Both the position numbers and the translations under genes were made by a program. The notes under the pieces were generated by a model. The model saw only the letters and a list, made by a program, of their open reading frames with translations, had not been told where the DNA came from and ran no database searches. A stretch of 64,000 bases of DNA from contig NZ_JAGSYH010000003.1 of the NCBI RefSeq assembly GCF_025685685.1, forward strand, positions 310,001 to 374,000. The letters run 5' to 3'. Of the stretch, positions 42,028 through 50,556 are shown piece by piece. The DNA is from Acidicapsa dinghuensis (lineage in GTDB: Bacteria > Acidobacteriota > Terriglobia > Terriglobales > Acidobacteriaceae). Each line of letters starts with the position of its first letter. The first letter of the stretch is position 1.

Positions 42028-42474
42028 TTAGCTACAAGCGTTGTAGGGCATCAGCAATAACAGCCGAACCGGGATATCCTGCACCTGCGGACAAGTAACT
42101 TCGCCGCGTTGCCAGAGCAACGGCCGTTCTGGATCGTACAGGTGCAGATAAACGGCAAATCGAAGCGGACCGCTGCCGTGCACGCAATTCATATCGCGCT
42201 GAATGAGAGTTTCTCCATCGATAGAGAGCAGCCCTTCGTCGTAGCCTACCTGCATGTACCGCGGGTTGTCAGGAAACTCGGCCTGCATTTGCCCGAACTT
42301 ACCCATATCGAAGGGTTCGTCCAAGCCTTCCGCAACCGCTTCGATCAGAACTAGCTTGTCAAAATGCTCTTGCGTGGCATTGTCATCCGCCGTTACGTTC
42401 CATTGTTCCTGCCATGTTTCCGTGCTAATTTGCGGTCGATATACTCCAATAACCGCCAACGTCGGTTCTGCCAT
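42028..42474 (-). CDS. Hypothetical 148-aa soluble protein
   Basis: 148 aa with no recognised family. The sequence is protein-like: mixed alpha/beta, acidic, with segments LAVIGVYRPQISTETWQEQW, FDKLVLIEAVAEGLDEPFDM and LRFAVYLHLYDPERPLLW. No signal peptide or membrane segment. No Shine-Dalgarno precedes the ATG; a -10-like TATAGT (42482-42487) lies so close that the mRNA may begin at the ATG itself. It is upstream of the four-hairpin element on the minus strand and is followed by no obvious partner gene. Confidence 0.65.
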   Translation of the reverse strand: MAEPTLAVIGVYRPQISTETWQEQWNVTADDNATQEHFDKLVLIEAVAEGLDEPFDMGKFGQMQAEFPDNPRYMQVGYDEGLLSIDGETLIQRDMNCVHGSGPLRFAVYLHLYDPERPLLWQRGEVTCPQVQDIPVRLLLLMPYNACS

Positions 42475-42592
42475 AACAATTACTATAGTGGCACGATAAC
42501 CAGAAATAATAACCTTCCCCTAACTTTCGTTTCCATTCCTGATCGGCCAGCAAAAACAGCATTGAGTCATTTTTAAATTCTGCAGTAAATGA

Positions 42593-42620
42593 AAAGGCCA
42601 CCCCTTGCGAGGTGGCCTTT
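42593..42620 (-). terminator. Terminator of rpsA
   Basis: Perfect 10-bp stem AAAGGCCACC (42593-42602) and GGTGGCCTTT (42611-42620). On the minus strand TTTTCATTTA follows. It lies 24 bases after the rpsA stop. Confidence 0.85.
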
Positions 42621-42643
42621 GTGCTGAGTGGAAACAGCCGGAC

Positions 42644-44644
42644 TTAGCGGCGGTTCTTGGACCAGTTGACCAGGTCGCCGAGGGTGGTGGTGGAGCTGCT
42701 CTGCGAGGAGTGGCTGGAGGGAGCCTTGTAGTGTTCGACTTCAGCGCGGCTGGCTTCTTCGCCTACGGCGCGGATGCTGAGGCCGACCTTTTTCTCATCA
42801 ACGTTCATCTTGATGATCTTGAACTCATGCTCCTGGCCCTGCTCGAGGTGAATCGGCTGACCGTGTGCGTCGACCGCTTCGGAGACGTGGCAAAGGCCCT
42901 CGACTCCTTCGGCGATTTCGACGAAGGCGCCGAACTGCGCGGTGCGCAGAACCTTGCCGTGGACGACGTCGCCGACGCGGTGCTGAGCGAAGAAGGTCTC
43001 CCACACATCGGGCTGGAGCTGCTTGATGCCCAGCGAGAGGCGGCGGTTTTCCGGCTCGACGCCGAGAACGACTGCCTTGACCTTTTCACCCTTCTTGAGG
43101 ACTTCAGAGGGGTGCTTGACGCGCTTGGTCCAGCTCAGGTTGGAGACGTGGACGAGGCCGTCAATGCCATCTTCGATTTCGATGAAGGCGCCGAAGTCGG
43201 TGAGGTTGCGAACGCGGCCCTCGACGATCTGGCCGGAGGGATAGCGGTCAGAGAGATTTTCCCAGGGATTTTCCTGGAGCTGCTTCATGCCGAGAGAGAT
43301 ACGACGGTCTGAGGGGTTGACGCTCAGAACGACGGTCTCAACTTCGTCACCCGGCTTGACCAGCTTGGACGGGTGCTTCATGCGCTTAGACCAGGTCATC
43401 TCGGAGACGTGCACGAGACCTTCGATGCCCTGCTCAAGCTCAACAAACGCACCGTAATCCGTCACCGAAAGGACGCGGCCGTGGACGTGTGCGCCAACGG
43501 GGTAACGCTCAACGGCGTCGAGCCACGGATCAGGCGTGAGCTGCTTAAAGCCGAGAGAGACGCGCTGCTTGTCTTTGTCGAACTTTAGAACCTTGACCTG
43601 AATCTCATCGCCGACGTTGACGAGGTCGCGGGGGTGGGTGAGACGGCCCCAGCTCATATCGGTGATATGGAGCAGGCCATCGATGCCACCGAGGTCGACG
43701 AACGCGCCGTAATCGGTGAGGTTCTTAACGGTGCCGGTAAGAACCGCGCCCTCTTCGAGGTGCTCGAGAGTGGTGGAACGCTTGGCGTTCTGCTCTTCCT
43801 CAAGGATTTCCTTGCGGGAGACGACGACGTTGCCGCGCTTCTTATTGAGCTTGATGACGCGGACTTCGATCTGCTGGCCGAGATAGCCGTCGAGGTTGCG
43901 GACGGGGCGAATCTCAAGCTGCGAGCCAGGCAGGAATGCCTTGAGGCCGATGTCAACGGTCAAGCCGCCCTTAACGCGGCTGACTACCGTGCCGATGACC
44001 GGGGTCTTCTCGTTGGCGGCCTTTTCGATGACGTCCCACACGCGGAGGCGCTGAGCCTTGTCGAAGTTGACCAGGTAGCCGCCCTCGGGCTCTTCGCGCT
44101 CGATGACAACTTCGATCGTATCGCCGGGCTTGAACTTGGGCTCGCCGTTGTGGTCGACGACCTGCTCGATAGGCAGGAGCCCCTCGGACTTGAGACCCAC
44201 GTCGATGACCGCATGCTTATCAGTGATCTTGATGACGGTGCCGCTGACGATGCTGTCGCCATAGGCCTCGACGGCCGCGGCTTCTGCTGCCTGCTCGCGC
44301 TCGAAAGCTTCAAGCTGAGCGGAGAAGTCGTCGCCTGCGTCAAAATCATGATCGTGATCCGGCTCGGCTGCAGCAACGGGTGCTGGAGCGGCCTCGGCGA
44401 CCGGCGCCGGGGCGGATTCAACTGCCGGGGTAGCAGCGGATTGCGATTCCACGTTGGCCAGAGCGGTAGCGACGGTGTGAGCGTCTACCGTTTCGGTCTC
44501 AGCCGTTTCAGCTTCGGCGGCAACGGGGTTGTGGGTGGATTCGAGCGACGAGGACTCAGCCTCAGCCGCGGACTCAAGGACAGGGGTTTCCATTTCGGTG
44601 TTCAGGGGTTTGCTCTCGGTTTCAAGATTGAGGACGTCTGCCAT
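42644..44644 (-). CDS. rpsA: 30S ribosomal protein S1
   Basis: 666 aa. A long acidic, Ala/Glu-rich N-terminal extension (about residues 1-125) is followed by six S1 RNA-binding domains, e.g. [60 protein letters not shown] and [19 protein letters not shown]1 brings mRNA to the 30S subunit. E. coli S1 has 557 residues, so most of the added length is the extension. I chose ATG 44644, preceded by GGAG nine bases upstream; the open frame extends further but without similarity. It is expressed from a promoter near 44957 with a leader of about 280 bases. Confidence 0.95.
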   Translation of the reverse strand: MADVLNLETESKPLNTEMETPVLESAAEAESSSLESTHNPVAAEAETAETETVDAHTVATALANVESQSAATPAVESAPAPVAEAAPAPVAAAEPDHDHDFDAGDDFSAQLEAFEREQAAEAAAVEAYGDSIVSGTVIKITDKHAVIDVGLKSEGLLPIEQVVDHNGEPKFKPGDTIEVVIEREEPEGGYLVNFDKAQRLRVWDVIEKAANEKTPVIGTVVSRVKGGLTVDIGLKAFLPGSQLEIRPVRNLDGYLGQQIEVRVIKLNKKRGNVVVSRKEILEEEQNAKRSTTLEHLEEGAVLTGTVKNLTDYGAFVDLGGIDGLLHITDMSWGRLTHPRDLVNVGDEIQVKVLKFDKDKQRVSLGFKQLTPDPWLDAVERYPVGAHVHGRVLSVTDYGAFVELEQGIEGLVHVSEMTWSKRMKHPSKLVKPGDEVETVVLSVNPSDRRISLGMKQLQENPWENLSDRYPSGQIVEGRVRNLTDFGAFIEIEDGIDGLVHVSNLSWTKRVKHPSEVLKKGEKVKAVVLGVEPENRRLSLGIKQLQPDVWETFFAQHRVGDVVHGKVLRTAQFGAFVEIAEGVEGLCHVSEAVDAHGQPIHLEQGQEHEFKIIKMNVDEKKVGLSIRAVGEEASRAEVEHYKAPSSHSSQSSSTTTLGDLVNWSKNRR

Positions 44645-44895
44645 AACTGCCAGCTCCGCGATTCCTAGCTCGCCGAGGGCAGGAGGATCGATATCTCCTG
44701 TTTCGGTGATTGCCCAGCGCCGCGCAGTAGCACAGGGCGAAGGCGAGTGCCCGTCGATGACTGCACCTGGCAAATCCTTAACGATTGCGATTGCGAGTGG
44801 AGCAGGAAGAATCTTGCCGAAAGAAGGGCCGGAATCTACGTGTATCTACTCGGGAAATCACGTGTGAAGGATTGGCCGGCTGGCGGGCAGGCCTG

Positions 44896-44925
44896 ACCCT
44901 TATGCAGGAATCCGGGCATAAGGGT
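44896..44925 (-). promoter_or_regulatory. Perfect hairpin at predicted 5' end of rpsA mRNA
   Basis: Ten-bp inverted repeat ACCCTTATGC / GCATAAGGGT (arms 44916-44925 and 44896-44905 on the minus strand) with a ten-base loop. It starts one or two bases after the predicted transcription start. It could stabilise the mRNA 5' end or act in feedback control by S1. Confidence 0.65.
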
Positions 44926-44933
44926 ACTCCTGA

Positions 44934-44962
44934 AGTGTAGCAATGCAGGTTAGCTGCGTCAA
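44934..44962 (-). promoter_or_regulatory. Sigma-70-type promoter of rpsA
   Basis: On the minus strand TTGACG (44962 to 44957) and TACACT (44939 to 44934) separated by exactly 17 bases. Predicted start near 44927. This is the best-matching promoter I found in the window. The rest of the 480-base gap between rpsA and the 122-aa gene holds no other recognisable element. Confidence 0.75.
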
Positions 44963-45124
44963 TGCAAGCAGTTGCCGTGAAAGCCTTTGCAACGGGTTAT
45001 TCAAATAAGGTGCTGCGAAAGTGGTGCAACTGAGCCGTGTACGTCTCAGATTGTGCGGATTTAGCTTCCTCAGAGTAGTGCATTGGGTTGTGAGCGGGTG
45101 ATTCAAAGCATCCTTGCGAAAAAC

Positions 45125-45493
45125 TCAATCCTCTTCTGTTGTTTCGGTCGAAGCGATAAATCTCGTCCGAGTCCCGGAGAAACAAAGGATTGCGAGCGCG
45201 ATCAAATCGAGGCAGAGATTGAGCAAACGAATCCGAGAGTATCCCCAATACCAGATATGGGTGTGTGACAAGCCATACCAGCCAAGACCTGCACTCACTA
45301 ATAAGAGAACTCCGGCACTGGATAAAAGCCACTTGCGGTTGTCGCCATTGCTCCCGTTTGGCTTCCAAATATGTATCGATAGAGGGCGGAAGGCAAGCGC
45401 AATTCCGGCTACGGTTTGGATAAAGAGAGCTGGGAGCAGCCATGGCGGCAGTTTCATTCCCGCCAGAGTAATGTGACTGGCACTTTCGGTCAA
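45125..45493 (-). CDS. Small membrane protein, unknown function
   Basis: 122 aa with about three hydrophobic helices (LPPWLLPALFIQTVAGIALAF, WLLSSAGVLLLVSAGLGWYG, LLNLCLDLIALAILCF) and a charged C-terminus (TRFIASTETTEED). Not a recognised family. It is divergent from the HIT gene with 72 bases between the starts. An overlapping antisense frame lacks these protein features, so this frame is preferred. Confidence 0.6.
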   Translation of the reverse strand: MTESASHITLAGMKLPPWLLPALFIQTVAGIALAFRPLSIHIWKPNGSNGDNRKWLLSSAGVLLLVSAGLGWYGLSHTHIWYWGYSRIRLLNLCLDLIALAILCFSGTRTRFIASTETTEED

Positions 45494-45552
45494 TCCGTCA
45501 AAGCATACGGTTGTCTATTGTCCTGTACGGCACAGATTTTTGATAGTCCCGA

Positions 45553-45558
45553 TATACT
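45553..45558 (+). promoter_or_regulatory. -10 element suggesting a leaderless HIT mRNA
   Basis: TATACT at 45553-45558 ends seven bases before ATG 45566, so transcription should begin at or next to the start codon. No Shine-Dalgarno is present in between. No strong -35 is visible. Confidence 0.45.
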
Positions 45559-45565
45559 CCGGGCT

Positions 45566-46141
45566 ATGGATCTGCTTTGGACGCCGTGGCGCTACCGCTA
45601 TGTAACGAATGCCGAGAAGGCGATACGGCCGGGAGTTCCGGCAGGACTCGAAGAGTGGTCGGGAGATTTAGGCTGCGTTTTCTGCAATCTGCTGGCGGCG
45701 GTGGATCATGCGATTGCGAATGGGACGCCTGTTGACGAAGCGGAAAAGATGGGCGGTTTGGTAATGCGGGGCCAGAGTTGCTTTATTTGCCTGAACGCGT
45801 ATCCGTACACGTCGGGGCACGTGATGGTGATTCCCAAGGTGCATGAGGCGAGCCTGGCGGCGCTGCCTGTGGAGACTGCGCACGAGATGATGGACCTGGC
45901 GCAGCGGACGGAGCGTGTGTTGACGAAGCTGTATTCACCGCATGGGATGAACTTTGGGTTAAATCTGGGACAGGCGGCCGGCGCGGGCGTGGCCGGGCAT
46001 CTGCACCTGCATGCGTTACCGCGATGGGTGGGGGATACAAACTTCATGACCACGGTGGGCGAGACTCGGGTGATGCCGGAGGATCTGGAGATTACCTGGC
46101 GACGGATGCGGGATGGGTTTGCAGAGCTGCAGCAGAGCTAG
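45566..46141 (+). CDS. HIT-family hydrolase/phosphorylase (Ap4A type)
   Basis: 191 aa from ATG 45566; the frame runs further upstream with no family similarity. The N-terminus MDLLWTPWRYRYV and Cys37-x2-Cys40 (CVFC) are typical of the HIT group that includes mycobacterial Ap4A phosphorylase. The catalytic HIT motif HLHLH (145-149) follows. Such enzymes split dinucleoside polyphosphates, with the middle histidine forming a nucleotidyl intermediate. It lies upstream of rmuC, which runs on the other strand (convergent). Confidence 0.88.
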   Translation: MDLLWTPWRYRYVTNAEKAIRPGVPAGLEEWSGDLGCVFCNLLAAVDHAIANGTPVDEAEKMGGLVMRGQSCFICLNAYPYTSGHVMVIPKVHEASLAALPVETAHEMMDLAQRTERVLTKLYSPHGMNFGLNLGQAAGAGVAGHLHLHALPRWVGDTNFMTTVGETRVMPEDLEITWRRMRDGFAELQQS

Positions 46142-46173
46142 AGAGGTTAGCCGCCCTGCGCTTGTTCGCTGAG

Positions 46174-47685
46174 TCAGGATTTGTCGGCTTCAGCGGCCAG
46201 CGAAAGCTGGATGGGGTCCTCTTCGTCGAGGCCGGCGTTTTCGAGGAGTTTCGGGGATAGCTGCTTGCCGGTTGGGAGGCCGAGGCGTTTCAGCTTTTCT
46301 GCTTGCCCAACGAGGTTGCCGGAGCCGGTGCTGAGCTTGTTCATGGCTCCGTCGTAGCTCTTGCCGGCTTTACGGAGAGCTTCACCAACGTCTTCCAGAT
46401 CGCTGACAAAGTTGACAAATTTCTCGTAGAGCTTTGTACCGCGATCGACGATCTCCTGCACGCTGCGAGCTTGCTGCTCCTGACGCCAAAGGTTGTCGAT
46501 GATGCGGATGACGAAGAGAAGCGTGGTGGGTCCGACGAGGAGGACGCTGCGCTCGTAGGCATCGCGCCAGAGGTCGCCGCCCTCTTGCATGGCGAGCAGG
46601 AAGGCCGGCTCGATGGGGACGAACATGACGACGAAATCGGGCGAGTCGATGCCGCGCAGCTTGTGGTAATCGCGCTTGGAGAGGCCGTCGAAGTGGGTCC
46701 GGACGCTGACGAGGTGACTCTTGAGAGCGGCTTTGCGCAGATCATCGGTGGTGGCGTTGACGTAGTCGGTGTAGGCGTTGAGCGAGACCTTTGAGTCGAC
46801 GATGAGATGGCGGTTGCCGGGCAGATTGAGGATAACGTCCGTGCGGGAGGCGCGGCTGCGGGTACCGTCGTCGGTGGTTTCAGCGCTGAAGGATTCCTGA
46901 AAGCGGTACTGTTCGCCTTCGCGAAGGCCGGCTTTTTCCAGGAGGTCGCGGAGGATGAATTCGCCCCAGTCGCCCTGGGCTTTGGCTGAGCCGCGCAGGG
47001 CTGTGGAGAGATTGTGAGCTTCGACGGCAAGCTGCTGATTCATCTGATTTAGGCTGCTTACCAGGGTTTCGAGCTTGCCGACACCTGTCTGCGTTTGGAC
47101 GTGGGTCTGCTCGACCTTTTCACGGAAGTCTTTGAGCTGGTCGCGCAACGGTTGCAGAAGATTGCCGAGTTCTTTTTGATTGGCCTCGGAGAAACTGCGG
47201 GATTTCTGATCGAGGATTTCGCCGGCGAGGGCCTGGAACTGGTTGGCGAGGGACTGCTTTGCGGTTTCGAGCAGGGCTAGTTTTTCGGCGAGGCTTTGGC
47301 GCTCGCTGCGCAATTCGGTTTCGAGGCGGCTGATCTGCGAGGACTGCTGGAGATTGGTTTCGGAGGACCTCAGGAGATCGGTGCGGAGGGATTCGATTTC
47401 GGAGCGGAGAGCATCGGCTTGGCGGTTGCGTTCTTCGATAAGGGCCGTTGCCGAAGCGAGCTGCGATTGAGCGGCGGTGTGGGCCTGCCCTCTCGATTCT
47501 GCATCGGAGCGCGATTGCGATAGCTCAGTCTGGAGGACGGCTATCTGGGCGCGGTTGGTGGCTTCGCTCTGTTCGCGGAGGCGCAGTTCGGCTTGAGCTT
47601 TTGCGGCGGAGATGCGGGTCGCGGCGATAGCGCCGATGGCGATTCCGACGACTATGCCGAGGAGCAGAGCGAGCGTTATGGTCAC
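46174..47685 (-). CDS. rmuC: DNA recombination protein RmuC
   Basis: 503 aa. One N-terminal transmembrane helix (residues 3-24, TLALLLGIVVGIAIGAIAAT) precedes a long coiled coil (about 30-215). The RmuC domain (about 225-420) has GSAKAQGDWGEFILRDLLE, DVILNLPGNRHLIVDSKVSL and FVPIEPAFLLAMQ. RmuC limits inverted-repeat recombination and its domain is a predicted PD-(D/E)XK-like nuclease (DVIL...DSKVS fits). Length agrees with E. coli RmuC (475 aa). Convergent with the HIT gene and divergent from acpP. Confidence 0.94.
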   Translation of the reverse strand: MTITLALLLGIVVGIAIGAIAATRISAAKAQAELRLREQSEATNRAQIAVLQTELSQSRSDAESRGQAHTAAQSQLASATALIEERNRQADALRSEIESLRTDLLRSSETNLQQSSQISRLETELRSERQSLAEKLALLETAKQSLANQFQALAGEILDQKSRSFSEANQKELGNLLQPLRDQLKDFREKVEQTHVQTQTGVGKLETLVSSLNQMNQQLAVEAHNLSTALRGSAKAQGDWGEFILRDLLEKAGLREGEQYRFQESFSAETTDDGTRSRASRTDVILNLPGNRHLIVDSKVSLNAYTDYVNATTDDLRKAALKSHLVSVRTHFDGLSKRDYHKLRGIDSPDFVVMFVPIEPAFLLAMQEGGDLWRDAYERSVLLVGPTTLLFVIRIIDNLWRQEQQARSVQEIVDRGTKLYEKFVNFVSDLEDVGEALRKAGKSYDGAMNKLSTGSGNLVGQAEKLKRLGLPTGKQLSPKLLENAGLDEEDPIQLSLAAEADKS

Positions 47686-47774
47686 AGAGTAGAGGCCTCC
47701 GGTGTTTCGCCAATTCTACGCCTTTCGCTTGTGCAAACCTTGAGCGGCGGGGAGATTTTCGTTTGCCATCCCGC

Positions 47775-47814
47775 AAAGCGCGATTGAGCCTGTTTTAAGC
47801 AGGCAGCGCGCTTT
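47775..47814. promoter_or_regulatory. Bipartite stem-loop between rmuC and acpP
   Basis: Nested inverted repeats: outer AAAGCGCG (47775-47782) with CGCGCTTT (47807-47814), inner GCCTG (47788-47792) with CAGGC (47800-47804), joined by asymmetric internal bulges. It lies in the 300-base gap between divergent rmuC and acpP, about 90 bases from rmuC and 170 from acpP. Function unknown. Confidence 0.45.
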
Positions 47815-47984
47815 ACATGGCTTCGTGGAGACCGATAGACTTGGAGATTCTGGGCGCTGTGTTTTTTGTTTCTGCACAAGGCCACGGCTGCGGCGCAGAA
47901 TGTGGTAGGCTGCGAGTCGGACCAGAAGAAACTTAGCGGGTCGAATTGCGCAAGATTTGAGAAAACTCTGAGGAGATTCAGCAC

Positions 47985-48227
47985 ATGGCAGTGGAAGAGA
48001 AAGTTAAACAGATCATCGTCGAGCAGTTGCAGGTCGATGAGGCCGAAGTGACGCCGAACGCCAGCTTCCAGGAAGATCTCGGCGCAGATTCACTCGACGT
48101 AGTTGAACTGGTCATGCAGTTTGAAGAGGCCTTCGACCTGGAGATCCCCGACGAGGATGCGGAGAAGATCAAGACGGTCAAGGACGCAATTGATTACATC
48201 GAGAAGAACGCAAAGGCGGGCAAGTAA
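47985..48227 (+). CDS. acpP: Acyl carrier protein
   Basis: 80 aa, acidic, four-helix carrier. The phosphopantetheine attachment site is Ser36 in GADSLD, followed by [20 protein letters not shown], near-identical to type II fatty-acid-synthesis carriers. GAGGAG precedes the ATG. It carries growing acyl chains on its 4'-phosphopantetheine arm. fabF begins three bases after its stop. Confidence 0.98.
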   Translation: MAVEEKVKQIIVEQLQVDEAEVTPNASFQEDLGADSLDVVELVMQFEEAFDLEIPDEDAEKIKTVKDAIDYIEKNAKAGK

Positions 48228-48230
48228 GAG

Positions 48231-49478
48231 GTGAGACGCCGCGTCGTCATTACGGGCCTCGGACTGATCTGCGGGGTCGGCAATACAACCGATGAGGTCT
48301 GGGGCCAACTGCTGGCAGGGGCCAGCGGAGTTGGGCCGATTACCGCCTTTGACACGACGGGCTTCCGGGTCAACTTTGCCGCCGAGGTCAAGAACTTCGA
48401 TCCACTCCAGTTCGTCGATAAACAAGAATCGCGCAAAATGGGCCGGTTTATTCATCTGGCTATTGCCGCGACGCATGAGGCGATGGAGCAGGCCGGACTG
48501 AAGATTACGCCGGAGAATGAAGAGCGCGTCGGTGTATTTATCGGATCGGGCATCGGTGGATTCGAGATTATCGAACGCGAACATCAGGCGCTGCTGGCTG
48601 GCGGTCCGCGTAAGATCTCTCCTTTCTTTATTCCGGCTTCGATTGTGAATATGGCGGCGGGCCAGGTGAGCATTCGCTATGGGGCGAAGGGGCCGATCTC
48701 GGCTACGGCTACAGCCTGCGCCACTTCGGCCAACTCCATTGGCGACTCATTCCGGATGATTCAGCATGGCGAAGCAGACGTAATGATTGCGGGCGGATCG
48801 GAAGCGGCGGTGACCCAGCTTTCGATTGGCGGCTTTGCAGCCATGCGCGCGCTGTCGACGCGCAACGACGATCCAACCAAGGCAAGCAGGCCCTTTGACA
48901 AGGATCGCGATGGCTTTGTGCTGGGGGAAGGCGCGGGCATGCTGGTGTTGGAAGAGTTGGAATTTGCAAAGAAGCGCGGCGCGAAGATTTTGGGCGAGAT
49001 TATTGGCTACGGCATGAGCGCAGATGCGTATCACATGACCGGTATCGCTCCAGAGGGCGCAGGTGCGCAGCGGAGTATGCGGGCGGCGCTGCGGGATGCG
49101 GGAATTGCTCCCGAAGCGGTTGGGTATGTGAACGCACATGCGACCTCGACACCGGCGGGCGATGGCAATGAGTCGCGAGCAATTGAGCTGGTGTTTGGCG
49201 AGCATGCGACGAGCAGGAAGCTCAAGGTGAGCAGTACGAAGTCGATGACCGGGCATCTGCTTGGTGCGGCGGGCGGTCTGGAAGCAGGCATTACGGCCCT
49301 GGCGCTGATGCACCAGAAGCTGCCGCCGACAACGAATCTCGATACGCCGGGTGAGGATTGCATTCTGGATTATGTGCCGAACAAGGCGATCGATGCGCCG
49401 ATTGATGTGGCGTTATCGAATTCGTTTGGGTTTGGCGGCATCAATGCAACGCTGGTGATGCGGCGCTGGACCGAATAG
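48231..49478 (+). CDS. fabF: 3-oxoacyl-ACP synthase II
   Basis: 415 aa from a GTG start at 48231, three bases after acpP, whose end GGCAAGTAAGAG supplies the ribosome site. Thiolase-fold condensing enzyme with nucleophile Cys163 in TACATS, His303 in NAHATSTP and His342 in MTGHLLGAAGG, the KAS-II triad. It extends acyl-ACP with malonyl-ACP and is the partner of the adjacent AcpP. Length equals that of E. coli FabF (413). Confidence 0.97.
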   Translation: MRRRVVITGLGLICGVGNTTDEVWGQLLAGASGVGPITAFDTTGFRVNFAAEVKNFDPLQFVDKQESRKMGRFIHLAIAATHEAMEQAGLKITPENEERVGVFIGSGIGGFEIIEREHQALLAGGPRKISPFFIPASIVNMAAGQVSIRYGAKGPISATATACATSANSIGDSFRMIQHGEADVMIAGGSEAAVTQLSIGGFAAMRALSTRNDDPTKASRPFDKDRDGFVLGEGAGMLVLEELEFAKKRGAKILGEIIGYGMSADAYHMTGIAPEGAGAQRSMRAALRDAGIAPEAVGYVNAHATSTPAGDGNESRAIELVFGEHATSRKLKVSSTKSMTGHLLGAAGGLEAGITALALMHQKLPPTTNLDTPGEDCILDYVPNKAIDAPIDVALSNSFGFGGINATLVMRRWTE

Positions 49479-49500
49479 CAAGGTTTTCGAACACAAAGTA

Positions 49501-49534
49501 AAAGGCGCATCCGCGATGGATGCGCCTTTTATTT
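49501..49534. terminator. Bidirectional terminator after fabF
   Basis: Perfect 12-bp stem AAAGGCGCATCC (49501-49512), loop GCGAT, complementary arm to 49529, then TATTTT on the plus strand; on the minus strand TTTTAC follows. It lies between convergent fabF and the YIP1 gene. Confidence 0.9.
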
Positions 49535-49551
49535 TGCGAGTGGAAGCTGTG

Positions 49552-50310
49552 TTAGAAGATTGCTGCCAATCCTACTCCGCCGAGCACGATCAGAATCCAC
49601 CAGGCGAAGACAGCGACGAAGCCTGAAGAGCGCTTAACACCGGCGACGATGGAGATGCCGATAGCGTAGAGCACCAACGTCCAGATGGTCACAGCGTCGA
49701 GTGAGGTGGCGAGTCTGAGAAGGGGCTTTGCGGTATCAGGAGACAGGTAGTAGCCGATGTTGGTGCCGGAAAAGTTCTGCGAGTTGAAGCTCTCCGGAGC
49801 CATTCCCGCAAAGAGCGCGGCTACACCCATAACGACCTTAAGCAAACCGGGCAAGCCTCCATACCAGACGACGGCGAAGACCTGCCAGAAGCTTGCCTTT
49901 CCTGCAAAACCGAAGTTGATGGTGGCCATCAGCACTCCGGCGATGATGGCTACGCTGATGAGAGAAATGATGGGGAAGACCGCGAAGATGCCTTCAGTGA
50001 CCATTCCGGCGATCTTGAGCTGGGTCGCACGTTGATCTGGTGTGAGTTTGTCGAACTGCTCGGACTGCTTGGGATTTTGCTTGATGCTGTTCTCAGCGAC
50101 CTGCTGCCAACCAACCTTTGCTCCCACGGCGCCAAAGAGCGCATAGGTGAAGATCACAGAGAGTAGAAATGGCAGCCACCAGCTGGTGCTGCGCATGATG
50201 TCCTTGAAGGTCTTGGATGGAGCAGTGAAGGTGTAGATAACGCGCTGCCCCTGTGTGAGGGGTGGGGTATCGAGTGCTCCAGGCATTACGGGGACGGAAA
50301 TGTCGCTCAT
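49552..50310 (-). CDS. YIP1-family membrane protein
   Basis: 252 aa with about five hydrophobic helices (WWLPFLLSVIFTYALFGAVG, FPIISLISVAIIAGVLMATI, FAVVWYGGLPGLLKVVMG, WTLVLYAIGISIVAGV, FVAVFAWWILIVLGGVGLAA). The N-terminal region (VIYTFTAPSKTFKDIMRSTSWW) and the helix pattern match bacterial Yip1-domain proteins, which have no settled function. It converges with fabF. Confidence 0.8.
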   Translation of the reverse strand: MSDISVPVMPGALDTPPLTQGQRVIYTFTAPSKTFKDIMRSTSWWLPFLLSVIFTYALFGAVGAKVGWQQVAENSIKQNPKQSEQFDKLTPDQRATQLKIAGMVTEGIFAVFPIISLISVAIIAGVLMATINFGFAGKASFWQVFAVVWYGGLPGLLKVVMGVAALFAGMAPESFNSQNFSGTNIGYYLSPDTAKPLLRLATSLDAVTIWTLVLYAIGISIVAGVKRSSGFVAVFAWWILIVLGGVGLAAIF

Positions 50311-50494
50311 TGGATTTGGCCTCTTGTGAAGATCCGTTACGACGTTGCGGGTTCGTATACGGGTTTTACTTTCCTATGGTTCCGCTTGGCCGAGATTGTA
50401 CGCCGAAGTACAGAGAGGTTGATGAACAAAAGGTTGATATGGAATCTGATTGGTTGCAGGGTTAGAGCAGAGGATGGCTCGCAAAAAGAAGAAG

Positions 50495-50519
50495 GCCGGC
50501 TTTCGAGAGGAAAGCCGGC
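50495..50519 (-). terminator. Terminator of the M15-like gene
   Basis: Perfect 10-bp stem GCCGGCTTTC (50495-50504), loop GAGAG, complement 50510-50519. On the minus strand CTTCTTCTTTTT follows. Confidence 0.85.
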
Positions 50520-50556
50520 TTGGCTGCTTGTCGATGTGTTGCTCTAGCTGATTGCT

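Noticed and set aside
43634..44668. 344-codon plus-strand open frame opposite rpsA
   Set aside because: It is antisense to a highly conserved gene; its composition simply mirrors rpsA codon use and it shows no domain.
44997..45443. 148-codon minus-strand frame overlapping the 122-aa membrane protein
   Set aside because: Same strand, different frame; the 122-aa frame has clear membrane helices whereas this one is low in structure.
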